Assembly: GCA_025462865.1 (NCBI GenBank)
Contig: JAOAPI010000019.1
Span: 124,001-188,000, forward strand
Direction: 5' to 3'
Source of the DNA: Candidatus Sulfotelmatobacter sp.
Lineage (GTDB): Bacteria > Acidobacteriota > Terriglobia > Terriglobales > Acidobacteriaceae
Length of the DNA: 64,000 nucleotides
Part shown: in pieces, positions 8,771-18,989 of the stretch
Numbering within the stretch: the stretch's first letter is position 1
Layout of the letters: each line of letters opens with the position of its first letter
Notes under the pieces: model-generated
The model's input: only the letters and a program-made list of their open reading frames with translations
Databases searched by the model: none
What the model was told of the DNA's origin: nothing
Translations under genes and position numbers: made by a program

Positions 8771-9388
8771 CTATTTCTTCCAGAACTTTCCTACTCCCAC
8801 TCTCACCTGCACCGTATTCAGACCCGGGTTATACACTCCCAGGCCTGCATTCGAAATATGCAGATACCGCAGCTCCACGCTCCAGTTGTATTTCTCACCG
8901 AGAATGTGCGTCCCAAATGCCGCGCTCGGACTGAAGTTTACGGTATTCGTATAAATAGGAACGTTGTGACTACTGAACAGCACCCCACCACTCAATTCCA
9001 GGTATGGCGAAAAGCGTCTATGCCGCTCGAAATCCCACTTCAACCCTAATGGATCAAATCCCCCCGCATAAGCAGTGTTCAGCGGCTGGAAAATCACATA
9101 CACCGGAATCGCATCCACTGTGTATTCAAATCGCCCCCGCAAGAGTCCCGGCAAGTGCGGCCCCGTGATCACCCACCCGAAGCGAAATCCCAAATCAAAG
9201 ACGTTGGTTCGCTGGGTCCCGCCAGGCACCGAATGCCCGCCGCCGGCCCAAACCTGCACCTCACGCGCATCTTCCTCAGGACCGGCTTGGTCCTGAGCTA
9301 ACCCCGACCCCGCCGCCACGATGACAAAAGAGGAAAGAAAGAAGAGTGGAACTAAAAAAACACTGCTCAAGCCGTTCGTCCGCGTCAT
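8771..9388 (-). CDS. PagL-like acyloxyacyl hydrolase family outer-membrane protein
   Basis: 205 residues: a signal peptide (about 1-31), then amphipathic strands ending in an aromatic-containing C-terminal strand (VRVGVGKFW), as in small outer-membrane beta barrels. H177-I-S179-N-A-G followed by a NPGLN segment is the active-site signature of PagL lipid A 3-O-deacylases, which remove an acyl chain from lipid A and dampen immune or antibiotic recognition. In the Pseudomonas enzyme the triad is His, Ser and a Glu 12 residues after the Ser; by that spacing the residue here is Asn191, so catalysis may be altered. The family call is good; enzymatic activity is uncertain. It converges on the protease gene. 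Confidence 0.7.
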   Translation of the reverse strand: MTRTNGLSSVFLVPLFFLSSFVIVAAGSGLAQDQAGPEEDAREVQVWAGGGHSVPGGTQRTNVFDLGFRFGWVITGPHLPGLLRGRFEYTVDAIPVYVIFQPLNTAYAGGFDPLGLKWDFERHRRFSPYLELSGGVLFSSHNVPIYTNTVNFSPSAAFGTHILGEKYNWSVELRYLHISNAGLGVYNPGLNTVQVRVGVGKFWKK

Positions 9389-9481
9389 GGCCTACGAGGG
9401 TGCCCGACTATAGGTTTTTTTGCAAGCTACTCGGCCAATGCTCCAAGTCCGGGCTCAAGTGAAGCGGTGATCCGAGCCCTC

Positions 9482-9511
9482 TTGACAACTCTGCACTCAC
9501 CTCTTTATAAT
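9482..9511 (+). promoter_or_regulatory. Housekeeping sigma promoter of groES-groEL
   Basis: A consensus TTGACA (9482-9487) is separated by 18 bases from a consensus TATAAT (9506-9511). The start of transcription would fall inside the CIRCE element that begins at 9511. This is the strongest promoter match in the window and fits a vegetative promoter repressed by HrcA. Confidence 0.9.
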
Positions 9512-9537
9512 TAGCACTCGATAGGCGAGACTGCTAA
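9511..9537 (+). promoter_or_regulatory. CIRCE operator (HrcA binding site)
   Basis: TTAGCACTC (9511-9519), nine spacer bases and GACTGCTAA (9529-9537) match the CIRCE inverted repeat with a single mismatch in the right arm (C instead of G). It overlaps the -10 end and the expected transcription start. HrcA binding here represses groES-groEL until chaperone capacity is exceeded. hrcA itself is not in the window. Confidence 0.92.
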
Positions 9538-9612
9538 CAGGCCGCCCTAACCCCAACAATTCATAGGTTTAAAGCACATCAACCCTACCCAACCTTGAAA
9601 GGAGTTGCACCC

Positions 9613-9957
9613 ATGGCAAAATTTAGCCCACTACATGACCGCATTCTGGTCCGTCGCGTGGAAGAAGCGTCCACAACCCGAGGCGGAATCATCATTCCAG
9701 ACAGCGCAAAAGATAAACCGCAGGAAGGCGAAGTAATTTCCACCGGCAAGGGCCGCACCAACGACGAAGGCAAGACTTTCCCCCTGGCCGTCAAAGAGGG
9801 CGACCGCATCCTGTTCGGCAAGTATTCCGGCACCGAAATCAAGATTGATGGCGAAGACTTCATCATCATGAAAGAAGAAGAAGTCCTTGGAATCCTCACC
9901 GGCGCCTCAAGTTCCACCGGCTCGAACAAAAAAGAAACCGTCGGCGCACGCCGGTAA
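9613..9957 (+). CDS. groES: Co-chaperonin GroES (Cpn10)
   Basis: 114 residues from the ATG at 9613, chosen because GAAAGGAG ends 8 bases upstream and [13 protein letters not shown] is the conserved GroES beginning; an upstream in-frame TTG at 9595 is less likely. The mobile loop ([17 protein letters not shown]) and the [20 protein letters not shown] core are present. GroES caps the GroEL ring and closes the folding chamber in the cytoplasm. It is longer than the usual 95-100 residues because of a serine/lysine-rich tail of about 18 residues after the normal end (EEEVLGIL). It is first in the CIRCE-controlled operon with groEL, 82 bases apart. Confidence 0.97.
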   Translation: MAKFSPLHDRILVRRVEEASTTRGGIIIPDSAKDKPQEGEVISTGKGRTNDEGKTFPLAVKEGDRILFGKYSGTEIKIDGEDFIIMKEEEVLGILTGASSSTGSNKKETVGARR

Positions 9958-10027
9958 AGTTTAAGGGATGTACGGGTTCCCCCGTGGACCCTGAGTCCTC
10001 TGTGGCAAAGACTTTCTTAATCTCTGA

Positions 10028-11710
<1,683 letters not shown>

Positions 11711-11752
11711 AGAACAGCTGCTAGCTATTAGCTTTCAGCCGTCAGTAAAATC

Positions 11753-11786
11753 AAAGGCCCTGCTCGCGAGAGTGGGGCCTTTTTTT
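11753..11786 (+). terminator. Intrinsic terminator of the groES-groEL operon
   Basis: AAAGGCCC (11753-11760) pairs with GGGCCTTT, followed by a seven-T run ending at 11786. It lies about 43 bases after the groEL stop. A second short hairpin (CTTGGCC/GGCCAAG, 11787-11804) follows at once without its own T-run. Confidence 0.88.
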
Positions 11787-11975
11787 CTTGGCCATCCGGC
11801 CAAGGAGTAGCCCCACCAGATATACCTCCGGAAGGACATGACTTTAGTAGTGCCGGAAAAGAGTCCTAAATCACGGCTTCAGCCGCTTAGGTGCGACGTC
11901 TGGCTCAGCCCAAGCCGCTGATTCCATTCCCCGATTAAAAAACGGCGTCTCGGCAAATATCGGGTATCATCAGAC

Positions 11976-12209
11976 ATGCCTTATATTCTGGAACATCTCA
12001 CCAGCCTTCGTCAGGAAATCACGGATTTGAGGAATATGAACGAACTGTCTGCATTGAAGTCCGCAGACAGCCAGATTGACCAGTCGGCGGTGGAGATGCG
12101 CGCCAACCGCCTGGCTGAGATCAAGAAGGAATTGTCGCAGATGCTGAACCGTCCGGAAGATCCCCGAGTGTGGTGGGAAAAGGGCGGCCGGCGGAATCGC
12201 GTGGCCTAA
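11976..12209 (+). CDS. Small hypothetical protein (77 aa)
   Basis: A 77-residue soluble protein rich in charged residues, predicted almost wholly helical (LTSLRQEITDLRNMNELSAL, then AEIKKELSQMLNRPEDPRVWW). I do not recognise a family. No signal peptide or membrane segment. It stands alone between the groEL terminator and its own hairpin terminator at 12237-12276, which supports a real monocistronic transcript. The heptad-like spacing of Leu/Ile suggests a short coiled coil. Confidence 0.55.
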   Translation: MPYILEHLTSLRQEITDLRNMNELSALKSADSQIDQSAVEMRANRLAEIKKELSQMLNRPEDPRVWWEKGGRRNRVA

Positions 12210-12236
12210 CTCAGGCTCACAACAGAAGTTGATAAT

Positions 12237-12276
12237 GCCTCCATAGGACTTCGGTCCGGTGGGGGCTTTTATTTTG
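12237..12276 (+). terminator. Intrinsic terminator after the 77-aa gene
   Basis: GCCTCCA (12237-12243) pairs with TGGGGGC (12260-12266, one G-U pair); inside it GGAC-TTCG-GTCC forms a UUCG-capped inner stem. A TTTTATTTT tract follows. It starts 28 bases after the stop of the 77-residue gene. Confidence 0.8.
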
Positions 12277-12368
12277 TCAGGCGGCGCGTGGCTTGCAGGG
12301 CTAGAGATTCTGGCAAATAACAGGATTTCTCACTGCGTTTGGAAGACGTCCTGAAAAAGCGATAGAGG

Positions 12369-13589
12369 TCACGCGGAGAGCGCTTGGGCGGCCTTGGCCA
12401 GAGCGGACGCCAAGCCTTCGGCATTTGGCGCGCCGCCTTGGGCAAGATCTTTGCTGCCGCCGCCGCGTCCTCCGAGCTTGGTCAGCGTCTGCTTCAGCAG
12501 GGCGGCCATGTCGTAGGGCTGGCCCGCGGATTGGGCGAAGACTAGGGCGGGCTGCGGCGATGCGCTGGCCAGCAGCGCAACTGACGCTCCCTGGCGTGTC
12601 AGTCGCTGAGCCAGCAACTTCAGGAAGTTGAGATCGCGATTCGAAAAAGTGCGAACGACCAGCTTGTGCCCGTTTCTCTCGGGAACTTCCGCAAGCAGGG
12701 TCTCAGCCTGCGCCGCCGCCAGATCTTCCCGCGCCTGCTCGCCCTGTTTGTGCAGCAACTTGATTTCATCGAGAGACTTGCGGGCTTGCTGCGGGACGTC
12801 GTAAATGTTGGCGGAAAATAGCGCCGCCGTTTCGCTGAGCGTGGAGAAATCGCGGCGCGCTGTGGCGACGGCGCGCAGCCCGGCAACAAACTCGACACGG
12901 TATCCATGACGAACTTTTTCGGACTTGCGCAGCAGCACGCTGCCAATCTGCCCGGTATGCGCGACGTGAGTGCCGCCGCAAGTGGTCAGATCGAAGTCGT
13001 GGATATCGATCAGCCGCAGTTGGTCGCGCTCCACGGGAGGAAGTTTGCGCAGCCCGAGCGCCGCGGCTTCCTCGCGACTTGTGAAGCGGATGTCAACGGG
13101 GCGATTCTCCAGAATGATTTCGTTAGTGAGCCGCTCGGCGGCTTCGATTTGACTCTGAGTAAGCGAGGGGGTGTCCAGATCGATGGAGCAGTAGTCCTCG
13201 GCCATGTGGAACGAAACGGTCGGCATATCGAAAAGGCGGACGAAGGCGGCGGAGAGCACATGCTGAGCAGAATGTTGCTGCATGTGATCGCGGCGGCGCG
13301 CACTGTCGATTTCCCCTCGAACGCGGCTTCCAGGGTGGACGTCCTTTAGCGGAGTCTCGAGATAGTGAACGACGTGGCCATCTTCGGTATCGACGACTTC
13401 GGTGACGCGAAATTTGCTTTCAGAGTCAGGTTGGGAAATCCAGCCGGTGTCGTGAATCTGTCCGCCGCTCGTCGGATAAAAAGCAGTGCGGTCTAGAATC
13501 AGCGCGGGACGCGGGGTTTCGAGCACAGAGCGAACTTCAGCGTCGAAGTTGTGCAGAAAGGAACCATGGTAGTAAAGGCGATCGGTCAT
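12369..13589 (-). CDS. Alanyl-tRNA editing protein (AlaX, long form with DHHA1 domain)
   Basis: 406 residues. The N-terminal part has the AlaRS-like TAFYPTSGGQ strand. HSAQH (106-110) and CGGTH (204-208) are the zinc ligands of the editing site. A coiled linker leads to a C-terminal DHHA1-type domain with the glycine-rich GGRGGGSKDLAQGG motif (about 380-395). Such free-standing editors hydrolyse mischarged Ser-tRNA(Ala) or Gly-tRNA(Ala) in trans, in the cytoplasm. There is no aminoacylation domain, so this is not alaS. Long AlaX-L proteins of about 400 residues match in size. It is transcribed toward the 77-aa gene and away from the kinase fusion. Confidence 0.88.
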   Translation of the reverse strand: MTDRLYYHGSFLHNFDAEVRSVLETPRPALILDRTAFYPTSGGQIHDTGWISQPDSESKFRVTEVVDTEDGHVVHYLETPLKDVHPGSRVRGEIDSARRRDHMQQHSAQHVLSAAFVRLFDMPTVSFHMAEDYCSIDLDTPSLTQSQIEAAERLTNEIILENRPVDIRFTSREEAAALGLRKLPPVERDQLRLIDIHDFDLTTCGGTHVAHTGQIGSVLLRKSEKVRHGYRVEFVAGLRAVATARRDFSTLSETAALFSANIYDVPQQARKSLDEIKLLHKQGEQAREDLAAAQAETLLAEVPERNGHKLVVRTFSNRDLNFLKLLAQRLTRQGASVALLASASPQPALVFAQSAGQPYDMAALLKQTLTKLGGRGGGSKDLAQGGAPNAEGLASALAKAAQALSA

Positions 13590-13785
13590 GCTTGATTATT
13601 CTGCTAACTCAAAGGATAGGGGCAGAAGGGATGGTTATCAAGTCCCTGCATGTTGGAATGGTAGGGCCATCCCAGGGCTTCCCTCGTCGTAATGACTCTA
13701 TAGTGGACAAGCTCGAAGTTGAACCGTTTCAGATCGCCCCTTCGATGTTATCGTTGGTGATTGCGCTCGCGAAATACACGAATTT

Positions 13786-15222
13786 ATGGACGCTATCGAC
13801 GTTCTCAAAAAACTTTTTGAGCAGAAGTTTCGCACCCCGGTGGAGCGCCTTCAGCCACTGAAGGGTCAGCTTGGAGGCTCAGGCCGTAACATCATTCGCT
13901 TGTCGAGCGGCAAGGCCAGTGCAATCGGAATTCTCTACAACGTACGCGAAGAAAACGCGGCCTTCGTGGAGTTTTCCCGCCATTTTCGCCAGCACGGTCT
14001 GCCGGTGCCGGAGATTTACGGAGAAGACTTGAGCCGCGGCGCTTATCTGGAAGAAGATTTGGGTGACACGACCCTGTTTGAGTTTCTTTCCAGTAATCGA
14101 ACGGGAGAGAACATCGCACCACAGGCTGTGGAAGCCTATCGCCAAGTTGTGGGAGTCTTGCCGCGTTTTCAAGTTGAGGCGGGGCGCGATTTAAATTATG
14201 ACGTCTGCTATCCGCGCGACAGCTTCGATCGTCAATCGATCTCCTGGGACCTGAACTATTTTAAGTATTATTTTCTCCGACTCGCCGGAATTGCCTTCAA
14301 CGAGCAGGCGCTGGAAGACGATTTCGACCGGTTGACGAATTTCCTGCTGACCGCCGACCGCGACTACTTCATGTATCGCGATTTTCAGTCCCGCAATATC
14401 ATGCTCGTCAATGGGCAGCCGTTTTTTTTGGACTACCAGGGCGGGCGCAGAGGCGCTCTGCAGTATGACATCGCTTCCCTTCTATATGACGCCAAGGCCG
14501 ATCTTCCGCCGGAAATGCGGCGGGAGTTGCTCGATCTTTACATCGAAAAGCTTTCCGGTTTCATAAAACTCGATCGCAAAACATTTCTCCATCATTACTA
14601 TTCCTACGTCTACGTTCGCATCCTGCAGGCGTTGGGGGCGTATGGCTTCCGGGGATTTTATGAGCGCAAGGCTCACTTTCTGCAGAGCGTCCCGTATGCG
14701 CTGAAGAACTTACGCTGGCTATCGCATAACGTGAAGTTGCCGATCGCGCTGCCTACACTAATGGAAGCGTTCAACAGCATGCTGGCTTCCGAGAAGCTGC
14801 AAGCACTGGCGTCCGAAGCCGATACCCTGACCGTGCGAGTGTTTTCTTTTTCGTTTCATCGGGGCTTACCGAAAGATGAAACCGGAAATGGCGGCGGATT
14901 CGTTTTCGATGGCCGAAGCCTTCCAAATCCGGGACGCGAAGACAGATTCAAAGCGCTTACCGGCAGGGACGCGCCAGTCATCGACTATCTGAATCAGCAG
15001 CAGAGCGTGCATCAGTTTCTCGCCAGCGTGATGTCGCTAGTGGACGCCAGCGTCAGCGAGTACCAGCGGCGCGGCTTCAAAAGTTTGATGGTTTCGTTCG
15101 GCTGCACCGGAGGCCAGCATCGCTCGGTCTTTCTCGCCGAGCAACTGGCGGCGCGACTGCGGGGAAGAAACGGGATCGAGGTGGTATTGCATCATCGTGA
15201 GTTGGAAAGTGCGGCGCAATGA
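13786..15222 (+). CDS. AmgK-like sugar kinase fused to a RapZ C-terminal domain
   Basis: 478 residues in two parts. Residues about 1-330 are an aminoglycoside-phosphotransferase-fold kinase: Brenner-type motif YRDFQSRN (197-204, catalytic D199, with R in place of the usual His) and metal-binding LDYQGG (D216). Residues about 350-478 match the C-terminal domain of the RNase adaptor RapZ, with GCTGGQHRSV at 439-448. E. coli RapZ uses this domain to bind glucosamine-6-phosphate and small RNAs; its basic C-terminal KRK tail is not present here (the end reads RELESAAQ). AmgK phosphorylates MurNAc/GlcNAc at C1. The next gene, a MurU-like enzyme, overlaps by 4 bases (ATGA), supporting one pathway. 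The kinase substrate is inferred. Confidence 0.8.
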   Translation: MDAIDVLKKLFEQKFRTPVERLQPLKGQLGGSGRNIIRLSSGKASAIGILYNVREENAAFVEFSRHFRQHGLPVPEIYGEDLSRGAYLEEDLGDTTLFEFLSSNRTGENIAPQAVEAYRQVVGVLPRFQVEAGRDLNYDVCYPRDSFDRQSISWDLNYFKYYFLRLAGIAFNEQALEDDFDRLTNFLLTADRDYFMYRDFQSRNIMLVNGQPFFLDYQGGRRGALQYDIASLLYDAKADLPPEMRRELLDLYIEKLSGFIKLDRKTFLHHYYSYVYVRILQALGAYGFRGFYERKAHFLQSVPYALKNLRWLSHNVKLPIALPTLMEAFNSMLASEKLQALASEADTLTVRVFSFSFHRGLPKDETGNGGGFVFDGRSLPNPGREDRFKALTGRDAPVIDYLNQQQSVHQFLASVMSLVDASVSEYQRRGFKSLMVSFGCTGGQHRSVFLAEQLAARLRGRNGIEVVLHHRELESAAQ

Positions 15223-15974
15223 GAGCCATGATTCTGGCTGCCGGCCTGGGCACTCGTCTGCGTCCGCTTACCAACGATCGTCCTAAGGCGCTGGTGGAAG
15301 TTGCCGAGCGAACGCTGCTCGAGATCACGCTTTCCCGCTTGCGCGAATTCGGAATTCGCGAAGTGATTATCAATGTCCATCACTTTGCCGACATGCTTGT
15401 CGATTATCTGAAAAAGAATGACAACTTCGGCATGCGGATCGAGGTCTCGCGTGAAGACGTTTTACTCGATACCGGCGGGGGATTAAAGAAGGCTGCCTGG
15501 TTTTTTCTCGAAGACGCCCGGCACGCGGATGAGCCGTTCATCCTGCACAATGTCGATGTCATCAGCACGATTGACCTCGGGCGCATGGTGCGATTTCATA
15601 AAGAACTTGAGGCGTTGGCGACGCTGGCCGTCCAGGAGCGCGATACCTCACGGTATTTATTGTTCGATGAACAACTTAAGCTTTGCGGAAGGCTATCAGG
15701 ACACGATCAGCAGGCTGAATTTGTTAATTCTTCTCAGCAGCTGCAGGTGCAGGCAGTGGCCTTTTCCGGGATCCACGTCATTTCCCCCCGTATATTTTCG
15801 CTGATGAGCGAGGAGGGAGCGTTTTCGATCATCAGTTCCTATTTGCGATTGGCCGCGCAGGGAGAAAATATTATCGGATTTCGCGCTGATGGATATTATT
15901 GGCGCGATCTCGGTAAGCCGGAGAATGTGGCGCGCGCCGAACAGGACATTAAGGAAGGGATTCTCCGAATCTGA
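15219..15974 (+). CDS. MurU-like sugar-1-phosphate nucleotidyltransferase
   Basis: 251 residues. LAAGLGTRLRPLTNDRPKAL near residues 6-25 is the nucleotide-binding signature of NTP_transferase enzymes, followed by the HNVDVIS metal/substrate strand. This short single-domain form, without the left-handed helix of GlmU, matches MurU (MurNAc-1-phosphate uridylyltransferase) and related mannose-1-phosphate guanylyltransferases. Its start codon overlaps the stop of the AmgK-like kinase (ATGA), so the two are translationally coupled, as in amgK-murU pairs, where the products return MurNAc to UDP-MurNAc and bypass fosfomycin-sensitive MurA. Substrate assignment rests on this context. Confidence 0.78.
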   Translation: MRAMILAAGLGTRLRPLTNDRPKALVEVAERTLLEITLSRLREFGIREVIINVHHFADMLVDYLKKNDNFGMRIEVSREDVLLDTGGGLKKAAWFFLEDARHADEPFILHNVDVISTIDLGRMVRFHKELEALATLAVQERDTSRYLLFDEQLKLCGRLSGHDQQAEFVNSSQQLQVQAVAFSGIHVISPRIFSLMSEEGAFSIISSYLRLAAQGENIIGFRADGYYWRDLGKPENVARAEQDIKEGILRI

Positions 15975-16028
15975 TTCCCGCCGATGTACGTCCACAACCG
16001 CCTACAATCCCAACACGTTCCCGCTGCT

Positions 16029-17249
16029 CTAGTATGGTCCGATGATTCCTGCTATGGGGCGGGATGCGGGCGAGGGCGCCCGCACCACACCGGCCGTGTC
16101 CAGTACATCGAGATACTTGAGACCAGAGCCAGTGTTGAATAACACCACCGTGTCATCGGCAGTAAAGAATCCGCTAGCCAGCAATTTTTGATAGGCCACC
16201 AATGATGCCGCGCCTTCTGGCGCGGCAAAGATTCCCTCGACTTTTGCCCAGTGTCGCGTTGACTCAAGAATTTCGGCGTCGGTGGCAGCGAGGGCCAGGC
16301 CGCCACTTTTTTTCAGGATGTCGAGGATCAGATAGTCGCCATAGGGTTTAGGAACTCTAAGACCTGCCGCGATAGTCGATGCGTTCATCCACATTTCCGC
16401 AGCGGCACGGCCTTCATCCCATGCTTTAACAATGGGGGCGCATCCCGCAGATTGCACGCTAATCATGTTCGGGCGCTCGGGACCGATGAATCCCAGTTGC
16501 TCCATTTCATCGAATGCCTTCCACATGCCGAGCAAACCAACGCCGCCGCCCGTGGGATAGATAATTCCTTGGGGAAGTTTCCATCCCAGTTGTTCGGCCA
16601 CTTCGTAGCCCATGGTCTTCTTGCCTTCGACGCGGTAAGGCTCTTTGGTAGTGGAAACGTCGAACCATCCTTCTTTCGACCATGCGGGCTTTTCTTTGAG
16701 CTCGGCAATTTTTCGCGCGCAGTCGGAGATCAGGCCATCGACCAGGGTGGCGTGCGCCCCATAGTAGTCGCACTCAATACGGTTCGCCATGGGCACATCT
16801 TTCGGCATGAAGATGTGGGCCTCGATGGAAGCGGCAGCGGCGTAGGCGGCGAGGGCTCCCGCTGCGTTCCCGGCAGAGGGGATGGCGAGTTTTTTCAGAC
16901 CGAACTGTCGGGCCATGGTGACCGCGGCGGAAAGTCCACGCGCTTTGAAAGAGCCCGTAGGATTGAGGCCTTCGTCTTTGATGAAGACGTTGGGATATTC
17001 CCGACTGCGTAACATGGGAGTGAACCCTTCGCCCAGCGAGACCGGCGGGGCATCGGGAAGAACAGCGTCGTATCGCCACATGGTCGGCGCAAGAGGCAGC
17101 AACGATGCGGGAGAGAAAATCTTTTTGATGGCGGCGAGATCGTAACGCGCGTATAGAATGCCGCCATCCTTGGGGCAGACGGTTTGCGGCCGGTCCGCGG
17201 GATAATGCTCGCCGCAGCGGGTGCATTCCAAGTGAGTGAGGCGCGACAC
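16029..17249 (-). CDS. thrC: Threonine synthase
   Basis: 406 residues. A short N-terminal zinc-ribbon-like segment (C9, C12, C25) precedes a fold-type II PLP enzyme core. Lys102 in NPTGSFKARG is the expected Schiff-base lysine, and the glycine-rich phosphate loop PTGGGVGLLGMW lies in the middle. Converts O-phosphohomoserine to threonine in the cytoplasm. The length and the Cys-containing N-terminus fit the archaeal/plant-type threonine synthase. A related cysteate- or cystathionine-type enzyme of the same fold cannot be fully excluded. It has no other amino-acid biosynthesis gene next to it. Confidence 0.87.
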   Translation of the reverse strand: MSRLTHLECTRCGEHYPADRPQTVCPKDGGILYARYDLAAIKKIFSPASLLPLAPTMWRYDAVLPDAPPVSLGEGFTPMLRSREYPNVFIKDEGLNPTGSFKARGLSAAVTMARQFGLKKLAIPSAGNAAGALAAYAAAASIEAHIFMPKDVPMANRIECDYYGAHATLVDGLISDCARKIAELKEKPAWSKEGWFDVSTTKEPYRVEGKKTMGYEVAEQLGWKLPQGIIYPTGGGVGLLGMWKAFDEMEQLGFIGPERPNMISVQSAGCAPIVKAWDEGRAAAEMWMNASTIAAGLRVPKPYGDYLILDILKKSGGLALAATDAEILESTRHWAKVEGIFAAPEGAASLVAYQKLLASGFFTADDTVVLFNTGSGLKYLDVLDTAGVVRAPSPASRPIAGIIGPY

Positions 17250-17322
17250 GGAGAAAGTTTATCAGGCGGGTGAAGAGATCCGGCAGACTAAGGATGAGAC
17301 CAGGCAAAGTCGCCTCGCATGG

Positions 17323-18963
17323 CTACTTGCTCTTCGCGGTTTTTCGCTCGAAGACTACCGCGACCTCATCCTTGTAGACTGGCTGCCAGCCGGCGGTTCC
17401 AGCCAAAATGTTGGCTAGCGCAGAGCTCTCGGGAACGATCACATACTGGGATGGATGCTGCTGAAGAAAGTCTTGCCATCCCGGCTCGGCGTGAATCATC
17501 TTCAGGTAAGTCTTCAGGAAATCTTCGCCATAAAAGTCATGACGATCGTCGACCACTACTTTGATTCGAGGATAAAGCCGGTAGATGAGATAGCCGCCCC
17601 AATTGTCGGGACTAAGCAGGGGGCCGTGCACATTCTGCTTCTCAAGATAGTTCACGGCCGCAGTTGGAAATCGTTCGCTGTCAAAATGCGCATCCATCAG
17701 CGGAGTATTGCCTAGCTTCCCGCCATGCGCCGCGATGAGGCATGTCAGCACAATGGCCGCGACCGGCCAAAAGTGGCCTCGGAGGCCCAATTCGATTGCA
17801 TTCATTCTCTCAAGAAATGGTGCGGATGAACGTGCGGGCCCGGGATCTATCCGTTGGGGTGAGAATCTAGCTGCAAGCATTTCTATCCCATCCGACAGCC
17901 AAGGCCCAATCACCAGAATCAACAACAGCGACGACACGGGAATATTGCGTGCGGAATACAGGCCTGCGTATACCGCAAACAAAACGACCAGGATTTGGGT
18001 GCCGGTGGCCTCGCGCCGTTTGACTGCCAATGCCACCAAGGTCAGCAGCAACAATCCAGCAAAACACTTCTGCGCCACAAAGTGAAAATTTGGAGACTGA
18101 AACTCTTCAATGTGGTTCATCAGAAAAGAATTTGAAAGATACTTGTAGATGTGGACATGTAACTGAAATCCGTAAGGATTGACCACAGTCGCCGCCGCAC
18201 TCAAGAAGCCAGCCAAACTTAAGGTCCACACACGCCGACGGGCGCGGATCTTCCGCAGGACTTCTTCAAAGCGACCTTCAGTCACGGGCAAGGATAGACT
18301 TATCCACGCCCACAGAGCGCACGCCCAATAAATGCCTAGAAGCACAAGGCCCACGAGGAACCCGCCGTGCACATTCACCCAAAGCAGCATCGAGACTGGC
18401 AGCAGCCCCACAAGCCAAGTGCGTTGCGTTTCCGGGTCGCAAACTTCTTGGGACGATTCCAGCACCCAGAACCATGACAGCGTGAACAGCCAGCTAACTA
18501 CATGCGGACGCGCAAAAAAATGAATCATCGAGGCCGACGCAGCCAGAAGCACCAAAGTTAAAGCCAGCGGCAATGTCGTACCACGACGCACCAGCAGCCG
18601 GAATGCCCACGAAAAAACTCCAGCGATGATCAATGCTGTGAACAACACGACGGCGTTCAGTTCCGCAACACTCTCCAGCCATCCGACCAGCACGTCGTAC
18701 AACCACTCCCACGCAAACCAGGGATGGCCAGTCATGCTCGACGAGAACGGATCGACGTGGGGAATTGCATGCGTAGCTAGAATCAGTTGCCCGGTGCGAA
18801 TATGCCAGCCAATGCCGGCATCTCCGAGCAGCCGCACAGACAGGTTAGTGAACGCCAGCAGGGCGAGGAGGGACACAAAAAGCAGGTCGGCGACTGACGG
18901 CATGAGCCACCGCAGCCACGCTCCACCGATATCCGCTGCTGAACTTCTGGAGCCCATTGCCAT
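17323..18963 (-). CDS. Polytopic membrane protein of unknown function
   Basis: About 546 residues from the ATG at 18963; longer readings would run into the divergent NDH-2 gene. About ten hydrophobic helices fill residues 15-430. The first periplasmic segment has a conserved-looking GWHIRTGQLIL stretch, and a soluble C-terminal tail carries a WGGYLIYRLYPRIKVVVDDR segment. This layout (many helices, then a small domain with an acidic DDRHDFYGE motif) resembles hypothetical glycosyltransferase-like membrane proteins common in Acidobacteria, but I cannot name a family. It is divergent from, and only 26 bases away from, the NDH-2 gene. Confidence 0.7.
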   Translation of the reverse strand: MAMGSRSSAADIGGAWLRWLMPSVADLLFVSLLALLAFTNLSVRLLGDAGIGWHIRTGQLILATHAIPHVDPFSSSMTGHPWFAWEWLYDVLVGWLESVAELNAVVLFTALIIAGVFSWAFRLLVRRGTTLPLALTLVLLAASASMIHFFARPHVVSWLFTLSWFWVLESSQEVCDPETQRTWLVGLLPVSMLLWVNVHGGFLVGLVLLGIYWACALWAWISLSLPVTEGRFEEVLRKIRARRRVWTLSLAGFLSAAATVVNPYGFQLHVHIYKYLSNSFLMNHIEEFQSPNFHFVAQKCFAGLLLLTLVALAVKRREATGTQILVVLFAVYAGLYSARNIPVSSLLLILVIGPWLSDGIEMLAARFSPQRIDPGPARSSAPFLERMNAIELGLRGHFWPVAAIVLTCLIAAHGGKLGNTPLMDAHFDSERFPTAAVNYLEKQNVHGPLLSPDNWGGYLIYRLYPRIKVVVDDRHDFYGEDFLKTYLKMIHAEPGWQDFLQQHPSQYVIVPESSALANILAGTAGWQPVYKDEVAVVFERKTAKSK

Positions 18964-18989
18964 CGCGGTGAATCTTATAGAGTAGGACC

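Noticed and set aside
16452-17012. 186-codon frame opposite threonine synthase
   Set aside because: Antisense to conserved thrC core; no ribosome site or motif.
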